A stretch of DNA of 64,000 nucleotides from contig UQLX01000003.1 of the NCBI GenBank assembly GCA_900541985.1, positions 62,001 to 126,000 of the forward strand. The letters are read 5' to 3'. Positions 1-8,289 of this stretch are shown piece by piece; positions within the stretch are counted from its first letter, which is position 1; every line of letters begins with the position of its first letter. The notes below the pieces were generated by a model. It saw only the letters and a list, made by a program, of their open reading frames with translations. It did not search any database and was not told the origin of the DNA. This stretch comes from an uncultured Blautia sp. (GTDB lineage: Bacteria > Bacillota > Clostridia > Lachnospirales > Lachnospiraceae). A program made the translations under genes and the position numbers.

Positions 1-570
1 GAGCTTGACCCGGCTGGTCCATGTCAGGTGATCACAAAAGAAAGACCGATCGACGAAAACCTTGGTGCATATGAAGACGTTGATGAGGCAGTACAGAAAT
101 TCTCTCAGGGCGCTCTTGAGCATGTTACTCTGTACTCCATTATGCAGGATCCGATGACTTCCTGCGGATGCTTCGAGTGTATCTGTGGTATCGAGCCGTT
201 CTCCAACGGTGTAGTTATTGCAAACCGTGAGTATGCAGGCATGACTCCTCTTGGAATGACCTTCCCTGAGATGGCTTCCATGACAGGCGGCGGTGTTCAG
301 ACACCAGGCTTTATGGGACATGGTAAACACTTTATCTCTTCCAAGAAATTCATGAAGGCTGAGGGCGGTATCGAGCGTATCGTATGGATGCCGAAGGAAC
401 TGAAAGAGTTTGTTGCAGAGCGTCTGAATAAGACTGCAAAAGAGCTTTATGGAATTGATAACTTCACAGATATGATCGGTGATGAGACTGTAGCAGAAGA
501 TCCGGAGACACTGGTTGCATTCCTTACAGAAAAAGGACATCCGGCACTTGGACTGGATCCGATGATGTAA
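1..570 (+). CDS. acsB: Acetyl-CoA synthase (CODH/ACS alpha subunit), C-terminal part
   Basis: Acetyl-CoA synthase condenses CO, a methyl group from the corrinoid iron-sulfur protein and CoA at the nickel A-cluster. The gene enters the window already open, reading in frame from base 1 (ELDPAGPCQ), and ends with TAA at 568-570, so about 189 residues of the roughly 700-residue protein are visible. The stretch TSCGCFECI contains the Cys-Gly-Cys that binds the distal nickel, plus another cluster cysteine. Only the C-terminal domain that receives the methyl group is present. It is the first of a co-directional run of carbonyl-branch genes (acsD, acsC, acsE, acsV). The catalytic CODH subunit AcsA is not in the window and probably lies upstream. 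Confidence 0.96.
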   Translation, partial: ELDPAGPCQVITKERPIDENLGAYEDVDEAVQKFSQGALEHVTLYSIMQDPMTSCGCFECICGIEPFSNGVVIANREYAGMTPLGMTFPEMASMTGGGVQTPGFMGHGKHFISSKKFMKAEGGIERIVWMPKELKEFVAERLNKTAKELYGIDNFTDMIGDETVAEDPETLVAFLTEKGHPALGLDPMM

Positions 571-601
571 TTTTTTCGATATACAGGAAAGTTAAGAAAA
601 T

Positions 602-639
602 ATCTCTTCCGGTCTCCTGTAAGGGAGACCGGAAGAGAT
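602..639 (+). other. Strong hairpin in the acsB-acsD gap, no U-tract
   Basis: Bases 602-617 and 624-639 form a perfect 16-bp stem with a 6-nt loop. The following bases (GAATAAAAAC) contain no T-run, so this is not a typical intrinsic terminator. It may be a processing or 3'-end-stabilising element between acsB and acsD. Confidence 0.75.
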
Positions 640-656
640 GAATAAAAACATTAGAA

Positions 657-686
657 AAAGGGCTGACTGGCTTGTCAACGCCCTTT
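657..686 (+). other. Second, weaker hairpin upstream of acsD
   Basis: AAAGGGC at 657-663 pairs with GCCCTTT at 680-686 across a 16-nt loop. It is followed by AAAGTG rather than Ts. With the preceding hairpin it occupies most of the 188-nt acsB-acsD gap. Confidence 0.5.
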
Positions 687-758
687 AAAGTGTTGTATAA
701 TAATAAACAGATCATGAATTAACATGTATTTAAATTTTTAAGAGGAGGCTAATGTAAA

Positions 759-1700
759 ATGCCGTTTAATCAGAAACCACAAAAGTTTAATGCAAAGATC
801 AACTCTGTCACAATCGGAAGCGGAGATAAGACTGTGACATTTGGTGGAGACAGCACATTTCCATTTTATACCTTTGATGCTCCGTCAGAAAACTGCGCTA
901 AAGTAGGCGTAGAGATTTCCGATATGGGCCTTGAAGGAATGTCTGAAGGAGTTAAGGCATATTATGACGGAGCTTCCACAATAGGTGAGATCGCTAAAAA
1001 AGCAGCAGCTATGGAAGGCGCTGACTTTGTTGCCCTGATTCTGGAAGGCGGCGATCCGAACGGTGAAAACAAACCTGTTGAGGATCTGATCGCAGTTGTA
1101 AAAGAGGTTGCAGAAGCAGTAGACTGTCCGCTTGTTGTAGAAGGCTGCAAAAACGTAGAGAAGGATGCGGAACTTCTTCCGAAGGTTGCAGAAGCTCTTC
1201 AGGGAAGAAATGCCCTGATCCTTTCCGAAAAAGAAGAAAACTACAAAGCAATCGGTGCAGCAGCAGGTCTGGCATACAATCAGATCGTTGGTGCTGAGTC
1301 TGCTGTTGATATCAACCTTGCAAAACAGCTGAACGTTGTTACTACACAGCTTGGTGTTGATGCAAAAAAAATCGTTATGAATATTGGTAGTGCAGCAGCA
1401 GGTTACGGATACGAGTATGTAGTATCTACTATGGACCGTATCAAAGGCGCTGCTCTTGGTCAGAATGACAATATGCTGCAGATGCCTATTATCACACCTG
1501 TTTCCGCTGAGACATGGGGAGTAAAAGAAGCAACTGCTTCTGAAGCTGACATGCCGGAGTGGGGACCGCAGGATGATCGTGGAATTGATATGGAAGTTAT
1601 GACAGCAGCTGCAGACCTTGCAGCAGGTTCTGATGCTGTTATCTTAAGACATCCGGAATCCGTAAAGACAATTTCCAAGATGATCAAAGCACTTGCGTAA
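759..1700 (+). CDS. acsD: Corrinoid iron-sulfur protein small (beta) subunit
   Basis: 313 residues, the usual length for AcsD/CdhD. It has a TIM-barrel fold and pairs with AcsC to form the corrinoid iron-sulfur protein that carries the methyl group from methyl-THF to acetyl-CoA synthase. The N-terminus (MPFNQKPQKFNAKI followed by a GGDSTFPFYTFD motif) is typical of the family. The start ATG is preceded by an AGAGGAGGC Shine-Dalgarno. The stop lies 22 nt before acsC, so the two subunits are very likely co-translated in equal amounts. The 188-nt gap before the gene carries two hairpins that may separate its expression from acsB. Confidence 0.96.
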   Translation: MPFNQKPQKFNAKINSVTIGSGDKTVTFGGDSTFPFYTFDAPSENCAKVGVEISDMGLEGMSEGVKAYYDGASTIGEIAKKAAAMEGADFVALILEGGDPNGENKPVEDLIAVVKEVAEAVDCPLVVEGCKNVEKDAELLPKVAEALQGRNALILSEKEENYKAIGAAAGLAYNQIVGAESAVDINLAKQLNVVTTQLGVDAKKIVMNIGSAAAGYGYEYVVSTMDRIKGAALGQNDNMLQMPIITPVSAETWGVKEATASEADMPEWGPQDDRGIDMEVMTAAADLAAGSDAVILRHPESVKTISKMIKALA

Positions 1701-1722
1701 CGAATAGGAGGATAAAAGAGCT

Positions 1723-3069
1723 ATGGCACTGAATGGTATTCAGATCTTTAAATTAACACCAAAGAAAAACTGTAAGGAATGTGGATGCCCGACATGTATG
1801 GCTTTCGCTATGAAAGTTGCACAGGGCGCTATGCAGATTGAACAGTGTCCGCATATGTCTGACGAGGCACTGGCATCTCTGTCTGAGGCTACTGCACCGC
1901 CAATGAAGACTATTAAGATTGGTACAGGTGAAGGCGAGTTTACTCTCGGCGGAGAAACTGTTCTTTTCAGACATGAAAAAACATTCGTAAGCAAAACAAG
2001 ATATGCAGTTGCACTTTGCACAGATATGAGCGACGCAGAAGTAGAAGAAAAGCTTGCTGAGATCCCGACTGTTGATTACGAACGTATCGGTGAGAGAATG
2101 CATGTTGAGCTTGTATATGTAAACTGTGGTGAAAGCGCTGATGCTGCAGCATATACAGCACTTGTAGAAAAAGCAAAAAGACTTGGAAGAACTCTGATTC
2201 TCGGATGTTCAGATCCTGAGATCGCAAAGGCTGCTCTTGAAGTATGCAAGGACGGCAAACCGGTTCTGAACGGTGCAAACGCTTTCAACTATGAGGCTAT
2301 GAATGCAGTTGCAACAGAAGCAGGCGTTGTTCTGGGTGTATCCGGAAATGATATCAACGAGCTCTATGATACAGTAGCTGCTCTTGAAAAACTTGGAAAC
2401 AAGAACCTTGTTCTTGACACTACAGGTGTAGATGTAAAAGAGACATTTAAGAATACTGTACTGGTTCGCCGTGCAGCACTGAAAGATCAGGACAGAACTT
2501 TCGGATATCCGTCTCTTGTTAACCTTGTTAAGCTTGCAAAAGGTGACAAACATTTACAGGCAGCATATGCTTCCCTGTTTACTATGAAATATGGTTCTAT
2601 CGTTGTTATGGAGCAGATGACCTATGCAGAAGCACTTCCGCTGTTCGGTCTGCGCCAGAACGTATTTACAGACCCGCAGAAGCCAATGAAAGTTGAGCCG
2701 GGTATCTACCCGCTGAACGGAGCAGACGAGAACTCTCTGGTAGTTACCACTGTAGACTTTGCTCTTACATATTTCGTTGTATCCGGCGAGCTGGAGCGCT
2801 CCGGTGTTCCGCTTAACCTTGTGATCAACGATGCAGGCGGACTTTCCGTACTTACTTCCTGGGCTGCAGGTAAGTTCTCCGGAACAAGTATCGCCAACTA
2901 TATCAAAGAAAACGTTGAGCCGAAGGTAAAATGCCGTAAGCTTGTGATTCCTGGTAAGGTTGCTGTTCTTAAGGGTGATCTGGAATCCAAACTTCCGGGA
3001 TGGGAGATTATTGTAGGACCAAGAGAAGCAGTACAGCTTGTGAAATTCTTAAAAGATATGCAGGCATAA
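1723..3069 (+). CDS. acsC: Corrinoid iron-sulfur protein large (gamma) subunit
   Basis: 448 residues, as expected for AcsC/CdhE. The N-terminal domain has the cluster-binding cysteines at residues 17, 20, 25 and 42 (NCKECGCPTC then QCPHM), which hold the low-potential [4Fe-4S] used for reductive activation. A TIM barrel follows, and the C-terminal Rossmann-like domain binds the cobamide. It works as a heterodimer with AcsD, receives a methyl group from AcsE and is reactivated by AcsV when the cobalt is oxidised. AGGAGG lies just upstream of the ATG. It sits in the operon between acsD and acsE. Confidence 0.97.
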   Translation: MALNGIQIFKLTPKKNCKECGCPTCMAFAMKVAQGAMQIEQCPHMSDEALASLSEATAPPMKTIKIGTGEGEFTLGGETVLFRHEKTFVSKTRYAVALCTDMSDAEVEEKLAEIPTVDYERIGERMHVELVYVNCGESADAAAYTALVEKAKRLGRTLILGCSDPEIAKAALEVCKDGKPVLNGANAFNYEAMNAVATEAGVVLGVSGNDINELYDTVAALEKLGNKNLVLDTTGVDVKETFKNTVLVRRAALKDQDRTFGYPSLVNLVKLAKGDKHLQAAYASLFTMKYGSIVVMEQMTYAEALPLFGLRQNVFTDPQKPMKVEPGIYPLNGADENSLVVTTVDFALTYFVVSGELERSGVPLNLVINDAGGLSVLTSWAAGKFSGTSIANYIKENVEPKVKCRKLVIPGKVAVLKGDLESKLPGWEIIVGPREAVQLVKFLKDMQA

Positions 3070-3148
3070 GCCACATAAATATTTTATGGACGGGGAGTTA
3101 TTGAACCTCCCCGTACCGCTACCAATTCACGTAAAGGAGAACACAGGT

Positions 3149-3937
3149 ATGTCAAAATTTATTACAATTGGAGAAAGACTTTCAACAACTGCACCGGCAG
3201 TAAATAAAGCATTTACTGCAAGAGATCCGGAGCCGATCCTTATGAGAGCAAAACAGCAGCTCGATGCAGGTGCAACTTACCTGGACGTAAACATCGGACC
3301 TGCTGAGAACGATGGACCAGAGCTTATGAAATGGGCTGTAGAGCTTCTTCAGAGCAATTTCGATAATGTTCCGCTTGCACTGGATACTTCCAATGTAGCA
3401 GCAATCGAGGCTGGTATTTCTGTATACAACCGTTCCAAGGGAAAACCGATCGTTAACTCTGCAGATGCAGCAGGAAGAATCGAGTACATCGATCTTGCAG
3501 CAGCTAACGATGCTATCGTTATCGCTCTTTGCAACGGCGAGGGAATCGCAAAAGACAATGACGAGCGTATGATGTTCATGCAGACCATGATGGAGCGTGG
3601 TATGGAGCATGGCATGGACGTTGAAAACGATATGTGGTTTGACCCGCTGTTCCTGGTTATCAAAGGAATGCAGGACAAACAGATGCAGGTTCTTGAATTC
3701 ATCAAAATGATCTCTGATATGGGTATGAAGAGTACCGGAGGACTTTCCAATAACTCCAACGGTATGCCGAAACATATCCGTCCGATCATGGACTCTGCTA
3801 TGGTAGCAATGGCTATGATGCAGGGACTTACCTCCGCGATCGTTAACCCTAACGATCTTCGTCTGATGGAGACTATTAAATCCTGCGATATCATCAAGAA
3901 TAACAATCTGTACGCAGATTCTTATCTGGAGATCTAA
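3149..3937 (+). CDS. acsE: Methyl-THF:corrinoid iron-sulfur protein methyltransferase
   Basis: Transfers the methyl group of 5-methyltetrahydrofolate to Co(I) of the AcsCD protein, joining the methyl and carbonyl branches. I choose ATG 3149 (MSKFITIGERL) because AAAGGAGAA lies just upstream and the resulting 262 residues equal the length of the characterised Moorella enzyme; the frame is open from 3086 but that extension looks untranslated. Pterin-binding TIM-barrel motifs are visible: LDVNIGPA near residue 45 and GLSNNSNGMP near residue 198, which includes the Asn that supports methyl activation. A cUUCGg-loop terminator follows the gene, so acsV may need read-through or its own promoter. 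Confidence 0.96.
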   Translation: MSKFITIGERLSTTAPAVNKAFTARDPEPILMRAKQQLDAGATYLDVNIGPAENDGPELMKWAVELLQSNFDNVPLALDTSNVAAIEAGISVYNRSKGKPIVNSADAAGRIEYIDLAAANDAIVIALCNGEGIAKDNDERMMFMQTMMERGMEHGMDVENDMWFDPLFLVIKGMQDKQMQVLEFIKMISDMGMKSTGGLSNNSNGMPKHIRPIMDSAMVAMAMMQGLTSAIVNPNDLRLMETIKSCDIIKNNNLYADSYLEI

Positions 3938-3956
3938 TTACAGACGGATCATGATG

Positions 3957-3990
3957 AGGGCTGGAGACTTCGGTCTTCAGCCCTTTCTTT
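3957..3990 (+). terminator. Intrinsic terminator after acsE
   Basis: AGGGCTGGAGAC at 3957-3968 pairs with GTCTTCAGCCCT at 3973-3984 (one G-U) around a UUCG tetraloop, followed by TTTCTTT. It lies 26 nt before the acsV start codon, so it may act as a partial terminator that sets a lower level of the activator relative to AcsCDE. Confidence 0.85.
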
Positions 3991-4015
3991 ATATTATAAG
4001 AAAGGTGGTTGCCTG

Positions 4016-5938
4016 ATGTTTAAGGTAACATTTGCATTTGAAGATGGCAGTGTGGTAGAGACGTATGCCAACGAAGGGGATAATCTTCTGGAAATTGCCA
4101 GAGAAGCCAATGTAGCAATTGACGCCCCCTGTTCCGGAAACGGAGCCTGCGGAAAATGCCGTGTACAGCTGAAAAGCGGAGAGCTGGACACAAAAAAGAC
4201 GTTACATATTTCTGATGAGGAGTTTCAGGACGGATGGCGTCTTGCATGTATGAGCAAGATTATCGCGGATGTAAAAGTGCTTGTACCGGATATTGCTTCT
4301 GCATATAAGAACAGAATGAAGGTTGCAGATCTGAGTTCAAAAGAAGAGATTGCAATTTTTGAAAATGCCAAAAGAGAGATCCAGCTTGCTGGTATAGACC
4401 TGCGCAACAGTCTGGATGTGATCGAGGTAAAAATGGCGCCTCCATCTCTGGATGATACTATGCCGGATGTGGAGAGACTGAGCCGGGCATTACGCAAATT
4501 TATGAATTTGAAGAGAGTGAGGATTCCTTATACCGTTCTCAGAAAACTTCCGGATGTACTCAGAAACAGTGATTTTGCTGTGAAATGTGTTGTCCGTACA
4601 ACTCCGGACGATATGTTTGTGTATGATATTTTTGAAAATAAAGAAGATGTGGTAATTGGTGGTCTTGCTGTAGATATAGGAACCACAACAGTTTCCGCAG
4701 TTCTTATCAATATGGAAAATGGAGAAATCCTTGCCAAAAGTTCTGCCGGAAACGGTCAGATCCGTTTTGGAGCAGATGTAATCAACCGTATTATTGAAGC
4801 GGTGAAACCGGGTGGAAGAGAAAAGCTTCAGGATGCAGTGATCAAAGAAACAATCAATCCTATGATTCACGAAATGTGCAGAAGCATCAGCTTCCCGGAA
4901 CAGCAGATCTACAGGATGTGTGTTGCATCTAATACTACAATGAATCATCTGTTTGCAGGGATTAATGCAGATCCGCTTCGTATGGAACCTTATATTCCGG
5001 CATTCTTTAAGACAAATTCTCTGTTCGCTTCAGATATTGGCGTAGAGATTAATCAGGATGCCCATATCATCATTGCACCGAATATCGGAAGCTATGTAGG
5101 CGGAGATATTACAGCCGGAACTCTGGTGAGTATGATCTGGAACAGACCGGAATTTTCTCTGTTTATCGATCTTGGTACCAATGGAGAGCTGGTATTTGGA
5201 AATTCCGACTTTATGATGAGCTGTGCATGTTCAGCAGGACCGGCTTTTGAAGGCGGAGATATCAGCTGTGGTATGCGTGCAACAGATGGAGCTATTGAAG
5301 CATGTACCATTGATAAGGAAACCATGGAACCTTCTTACCAGGTGGTTGGAGAACCGGGAACAAAGCCGGTAGGTCTTTGCGGCTCCGGTATCATTGATGT
5401 GATCAGTGAACTGTTTTCCGCAGGTATTATCAATCCAAAGGGTAAATTTGTCCGTGAGGGAGAACGTATCCGCCATGACAAATATGGTATGGGAAGCTAT
5501 GTGATCGCTTTTGAAAGTGAAGCGGGAAGTTCCAAAGATGTGGAGATCACAGAGGTAGATATTGATAACTTTATTCGTGCAAAAGGAGCTATTTTCTCTG
5601 CTATCCGTACTATGCTCACATCGTTGGATTTTGATGTTTCCATGATTGATGATGTATATGTGGCAGGCGGTATTGGAAGTGGAATCAATATGCGTAATGC
5701 AGTGAAAATAGGTATGCTTCCGGATATTCCTCTGGAAAAATTCCATTATATCGGAAATTCATCCCTTACAGGTGCATATCTGATGCTTCTTTCCACTCCG
5801 GCGGAGAAAAAGACCTACGAGCTGGCGGCAAATATGACTTATATGGAGCTTTCTACAGTTCCAAGCTACATGGATGAGTTTGTAGGGGCATGCTTCATTC
5901 CTCATACAGACAGCTCTCTGTTTCCTTCAGTAGAGTAG
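4016..5938 (+). CDS. acsV: Reductive activator of corrinoid iron-sulfur protein
   Basis: 640 residues. The N-terminal plant-type [2Fe-2S] ferredoxin domain has Cys39, 45, 48 and 78 (PCSGNGACGKC and LACMS). A linker and middle region follow, then a large ASKHA-fold ATPase domain (DUF4445) starting near residue 218 with the phosphate-binding signature VDIGTTTVSAVL and the LFIDLGTNGEL strand. This is the RACo/AcsV architecture: it uses ATP and a low-potential electron to bring inactive Co(II) corrinoid back to Co(I). Related activators serve corrinoid O-demethylases, but the position directly after acsE supports the Wood-Ljungdahl role. GGTGGTTGCCTG precedes the ATG. Confidence 0.93.
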   Translation: MFKVTFAFEDGSVVETYANEGDNLLEIAREANVAIDAPCSGNGACGKCRVQLKSGELDTKKTLHISDEEFQDGWRLACMSKIIADVKVLVPDIASAYKNRMKVADLSSKEEIAIFENAKREIQLAGIDLRNSLDVIEVKMAPPSLDDTMPDVERLSRALRKFMNLKRVRIPYTVLRKLPDVLRNSDFAVKCVVRTTPDDMFVYDIFENKEDVVIGGLAVDIGTTTVSAVLINMENGEILAKSSAGNGQIRFGADVINRIIEAVKPGGREKLQDAVIKETINPMIHEMCRSISFPEQQIYRMCVASNTTMNHLFAGINADPLRMEPYIPAFFKTNSLFASDIGVEINQDAHIIIAPNIGSYVGGDITAGTLVSMIWNRPEFSLFIDLGTNGELVFGNSDFMMSCACSAGPAFEGGDISCGMRATDGAIEACTIDKETMEPSYQVVGEPGTKPVGLCGSGIIDVISELFSAGIINPKGKFVREGERIRHDKYGMGSYVIAFESEAGSSKDVEITEVDIDNFIRAKGAIFSAIRTMLTSLDFDVSMIDDVYVAGGIGSGINMRNAVKIGMLPDIPLEKFHYIGNSSLTGAYLMLLSTPAEKKTYELAANMTYMELSTVPSYMDEFVGACFIPHTDSSLFPSVE

Positions 5939-6012
5939 AACAGAAAATAATGGATCCGGCAAAATAGCCGGATTCATTGAAAAAATGAACTTAGATTTTA
6001 CAGAGGTGTGCG

Positions 6013-6726
6013 ATGAGTTCTGACTTAAATAAAGTAAAATCCAGCGGCATTCAAATGAACCCGGAATCAGTGGGCGATAAACTTGGATATGAAAAAGACA
6101 GCAAGGAGAGAATGCCCTGGGAGCATTATCTTGAGGAATATAAAAATGCAGATCCTTATGAGATTTCAGAAAGACTTTCAATCTCCTATAATGAAACAGA
6201 GAAATCCTTTGAACTTCCGTTTCTGGGAAGTATTTATCAGATTTCCTGGCCGGAATTTCATGTGACACATAAAGAGGATGGAATTGGCTTTTATCCTTTA
6301 GAGGAAATGATCTATGCCAGAATACTGACCATACGTTTTCTTCTGGGCGGTTCCGCTACAAAGGGAACCGGGAAGATGAAGACCTACAGAGAGATGCCCT
6401 GGGGAGAGGTCTATCTGAGACAGTTTGACGGACGCTGTATCAAACGTCTTGCCTTTTCTTACGGAAATCGCCTGAAGGACTTTAATGGAGTTATGGAGCA
6501 CATTCATGCGGTTCCTGTAAAACATGGAGATACTGCCTATGAGATAGAAATCTATCCGGGTTATCAGGTGCAGATGATCCTGTGGGAAGGTGATGAGGAG
6601 TTTCCTCCTTCTTCACAGATTCTGTTTTCTGACAATTTCCCTGTTTCTTTTCAGGCAGAAGACATGGCTGTTATGGGAGATGTGATCATTGGATCTCTGA
6701 AAGGGTTTGTAAAAGCAATGCAATAA
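6013..6726 (+). CDS. DUF3786 protein of the acs cluster
   Basis: 237 residues with no signal peptide or membrane segment. The middle (PWGEVYLRQFDGRCIKRLA) and the C-terminal GYQVQMILWEGDEEFPPSSQILF are characteristic of DUF3786, a family I know from acetogens, sulfate reducers and methanogens, often near corrinoid-dependent methyl-transfer genes. No catalytic residues are known. The placement between acsV and fchA with co-directional spacing suggests a job in corrinoid or folate C1 handling, but this is inference from context. AGAGGTG precedes the ATG. Confidence 0.75.
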   Translation: MSSDLNKVKSSGIQMNPESVGDKLGYEKDSKERMPWEHYLEEYKNADPYEISERLSISYNETEKSFELPFLGSIYQISWPEFHVTHKEDGIGFYPLEEMIYARILTIRFLLGGSATKGTGKMKTYREMPWGEVYLRQFDGRCIKRLAFSYGNRLKDFNGVMEHIHAVPVKHGDTAYEIEIYPGYQVQMILWEGDEEFPPSSQILFSDNFPVSFQAEDMAVMGDVIIGSLKGFVKAMQ

Positions 6727-6757
6727 AAAGATAAAATAGTATCAGGAGGATAAGATT

Positions 6758-7387
6758 ATGGGATTTTCAACAAGTACATGTACAGAATTTGTTGAAGTAC
6801 TGGCTTCCAAAGCACCGGTTCCGGGCGGCGGCGGTGCCTCTGCTCTTGTTGCAGCAGTGGGAACTGCTCTGGGCAATATGGTGGGAAGCCTGACAGTGGG
6901 CAAGAAAAAATATGCAGATGTAGAAGATGAGATGTGGGAACTGAAAGCAAAATGTGACCAGCTTCAGAAAGATTTCCTTCGTCTGATCGAGAGAGACGCA
7001 GAAGTTTTTGAGCCTCTTTCCAAAGCATATGGAATGCCAAGAGAAACAGAGGAAGAAAAAGCAGAAAAAGCAAGAGTTATGGAAATCGTCCTGAAAGATG
7101 CCTGCTCAGTTCCTATGGAGATCATGGAGAAGTGCTGTGAAGCCATTGAACTGATCGTGGAATTCGGCGCAAAAGGCTCCAGGCTTGCAATCAGCGACGC
7201 CGGTGTTGGTGCTGCATTCTGCAAAGCTGCCCTGAAAGGTGCCAGCCTGAATGTGTACATCAATACAAAATCCATGGCAGACAGAGAATATGCAGAAGAG
7301 CTGAACAGAAAAGCAGACGCTATGCTGGAAAAATATACAAAGATCGCAGATGAGACCTTTGACAGTGTACTTGGCAGACTGAAATAA
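6758..7387 (+). CDS. fchA: Methenyl-THF cyclohydrolase, FTCD cyclodeaminase family
   Basis: 209 residues of the formimidotetrahydrofolate cyclodeaminase family. It carries the glycine-rich loop PVPGGGGASAL at residues 20-30 and the conserved segment ISDAGVGAAFCKAALKGASLNVYIN near the C-terminus. In acetogens FchA converts formyl-THF to methenyl-THF in the methyl branch. It lies 47 nt before folD. The neighbouring FolD has lost the cyclohydrolase catalytic residues, so FchA is probably the main cyclohydrolase of the pathway here. AGGAGG lies just upstream of the ATG. Confidence 0.92.
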   Translation: MGFSTSTCTEFVEVLASKAPVPGGGGASALVAAVGTALGNMVGSLTVGKKKYADVEDEMWELKAKCDQLQKDFLRLIERDAEVFEPLSKAYGMPRETEEEKAEKARVMEIVLKDACSVPMEIMEKCCEAIELIVEFGAKGSRLAISDAGVGAAFCKAALKGASLNVYINTKSMADREYAEELNRKADAMLEKYTKIADETFDSVLGRLK

Positions 7388-7434
7388 CAGCAGGATTTTT
7401 AGAAACAGCAGTTCTATTTAGGAGGAATCGTAAA

Positions 7435-8289
7435 ATGGCAAAACAGTTATTAGGAAAAGAAGTAACAGCAGCACTGAATGAAAAGATCAAAGCAAATGTA
7501 GCAGAGCTTCAGGCAAAGGGTGTGAATCCTACACTGTGCATCATTCGTGTAGGCGAGAATCCAAGTGATATCTCTTACGAAAAGGGTGCAACCAAACGCT
7601 GCGAAACACTTGGCGTAGCATGTGAAAAGATCCTTCTTCCGGGAGATGTTTCTCAGGACGAGCTTCTTGCTACAATTGACAAAGTAAACAAAGATGACCA
7701 TATCCATGGCGTTCTTCTGTTCCGTCCGCTTCCGAAGCATCTGGATCAGGCAGTGATCGAAAATGCTCTTGCAGCAGAAAAAGACGTTGACTGCATGACA
7801 GACCTCTCCATGTCCGGTGTATTTACCGGCAAAAAGATCGGTTTCCCGCCATGTACACCACAGGCATGTATGGAGATCCTGGATCATTACGGAATCGACT
7901 GCACAGGCAAAAAAGCAGTTGTAATCGGAAGAAGCCTTGTAGTAGGCAAGCCGGCAGCTATGATGCTGGTTAAGAAGAACGCAACGGTTACCATCTGTCA
8001 TACAAGAACTGTTGACATGCCGTCCGTAGCCCGTGAGGCTGATATCGTGATCGTTGCCGCAGGCCGTGCAGGTGTTGTTGGCGCTGACTATGTAAGAGAA
8101 GGACAGACCATCATCGATGTAGGTATCAACGTAAACGCAGAAGGCAAGCTTTGCGGAGATGTTGATTATGCAGCAGTAGAGCCAATCGTAGATGCGATCA
8201 CACCGGTTCCTGGCGGAGTAGGAAGCGTTACCACTTCTGTTCTTGTGGGACATGTGGTAGAAGCTGCAATGAGAAAGGTAAATGGATGA
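7435..8289 (+). CDS. folD: Methylene-THF dehydrogenase, probably without cyclohydrolase activity
   Basis: 284 residues, standard FolD length. The Rossmann dinucleotide site (VVIGRSLVVGKPAAMML) and the C-terminal ITPVPGGVG motif are intact, so methylene-THF dehydrogenase activity is expected. In bifunctional FolD the cyclohydrolase reaction needs Lys in Y-x-x-x-K (E. coli K54) and Gln in QLPLP (E. coli Q98). Here the motif is Y48-E-K-G-A52 and the second site reads LFRPLP, so Lys is Ala and Gln is Phe. This points to a monofunctional dehydrogenase working with FchA directly upstream. A monofunctional enzyme has, as I recall, been reported from Peptostreptococcus (Blautia) productus. Its stop overlaps the next ATG (ATGA). 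Confidence 0.94.
   Translation: MAKQLLGKEVTAALNEKIKANVAELQAKGVNPTLCIIRVGENPSDISYEKGATKRCETLGVACEKILLPGDVSQDELLATIDKVNKDDHIHGVLLFRPLPKHLDQAVIENALAAEKDVDCMTDLSMSGVFTGKKIGFPPCTPQACMEILDHYGIDCTGKKAVVIGRSLVVGKPAAMMLVKKNATVTICHTRTVDMPSVAREADIVIVAAGRAGVVGADYVREGQTIIDVGINVNAEGKLCGDVDYAAVEPIVDAITPVPGGVGSVTTSVLVGHVVEAAMRKVNG

Noticed and set aside
602..639. Intrinsic terminator of acsB
   Set aside because: The stem is strong but the following bases contain no T-run, so it is listed as a hairpin of unknown role.
7450..8253. 267-codon open frame on the minus strand within folD
   Set aside because: It is antisense to a clearly conserved gene, rich in Cys, His and Tyr as expected from reversed codons, and has no ribosome site.
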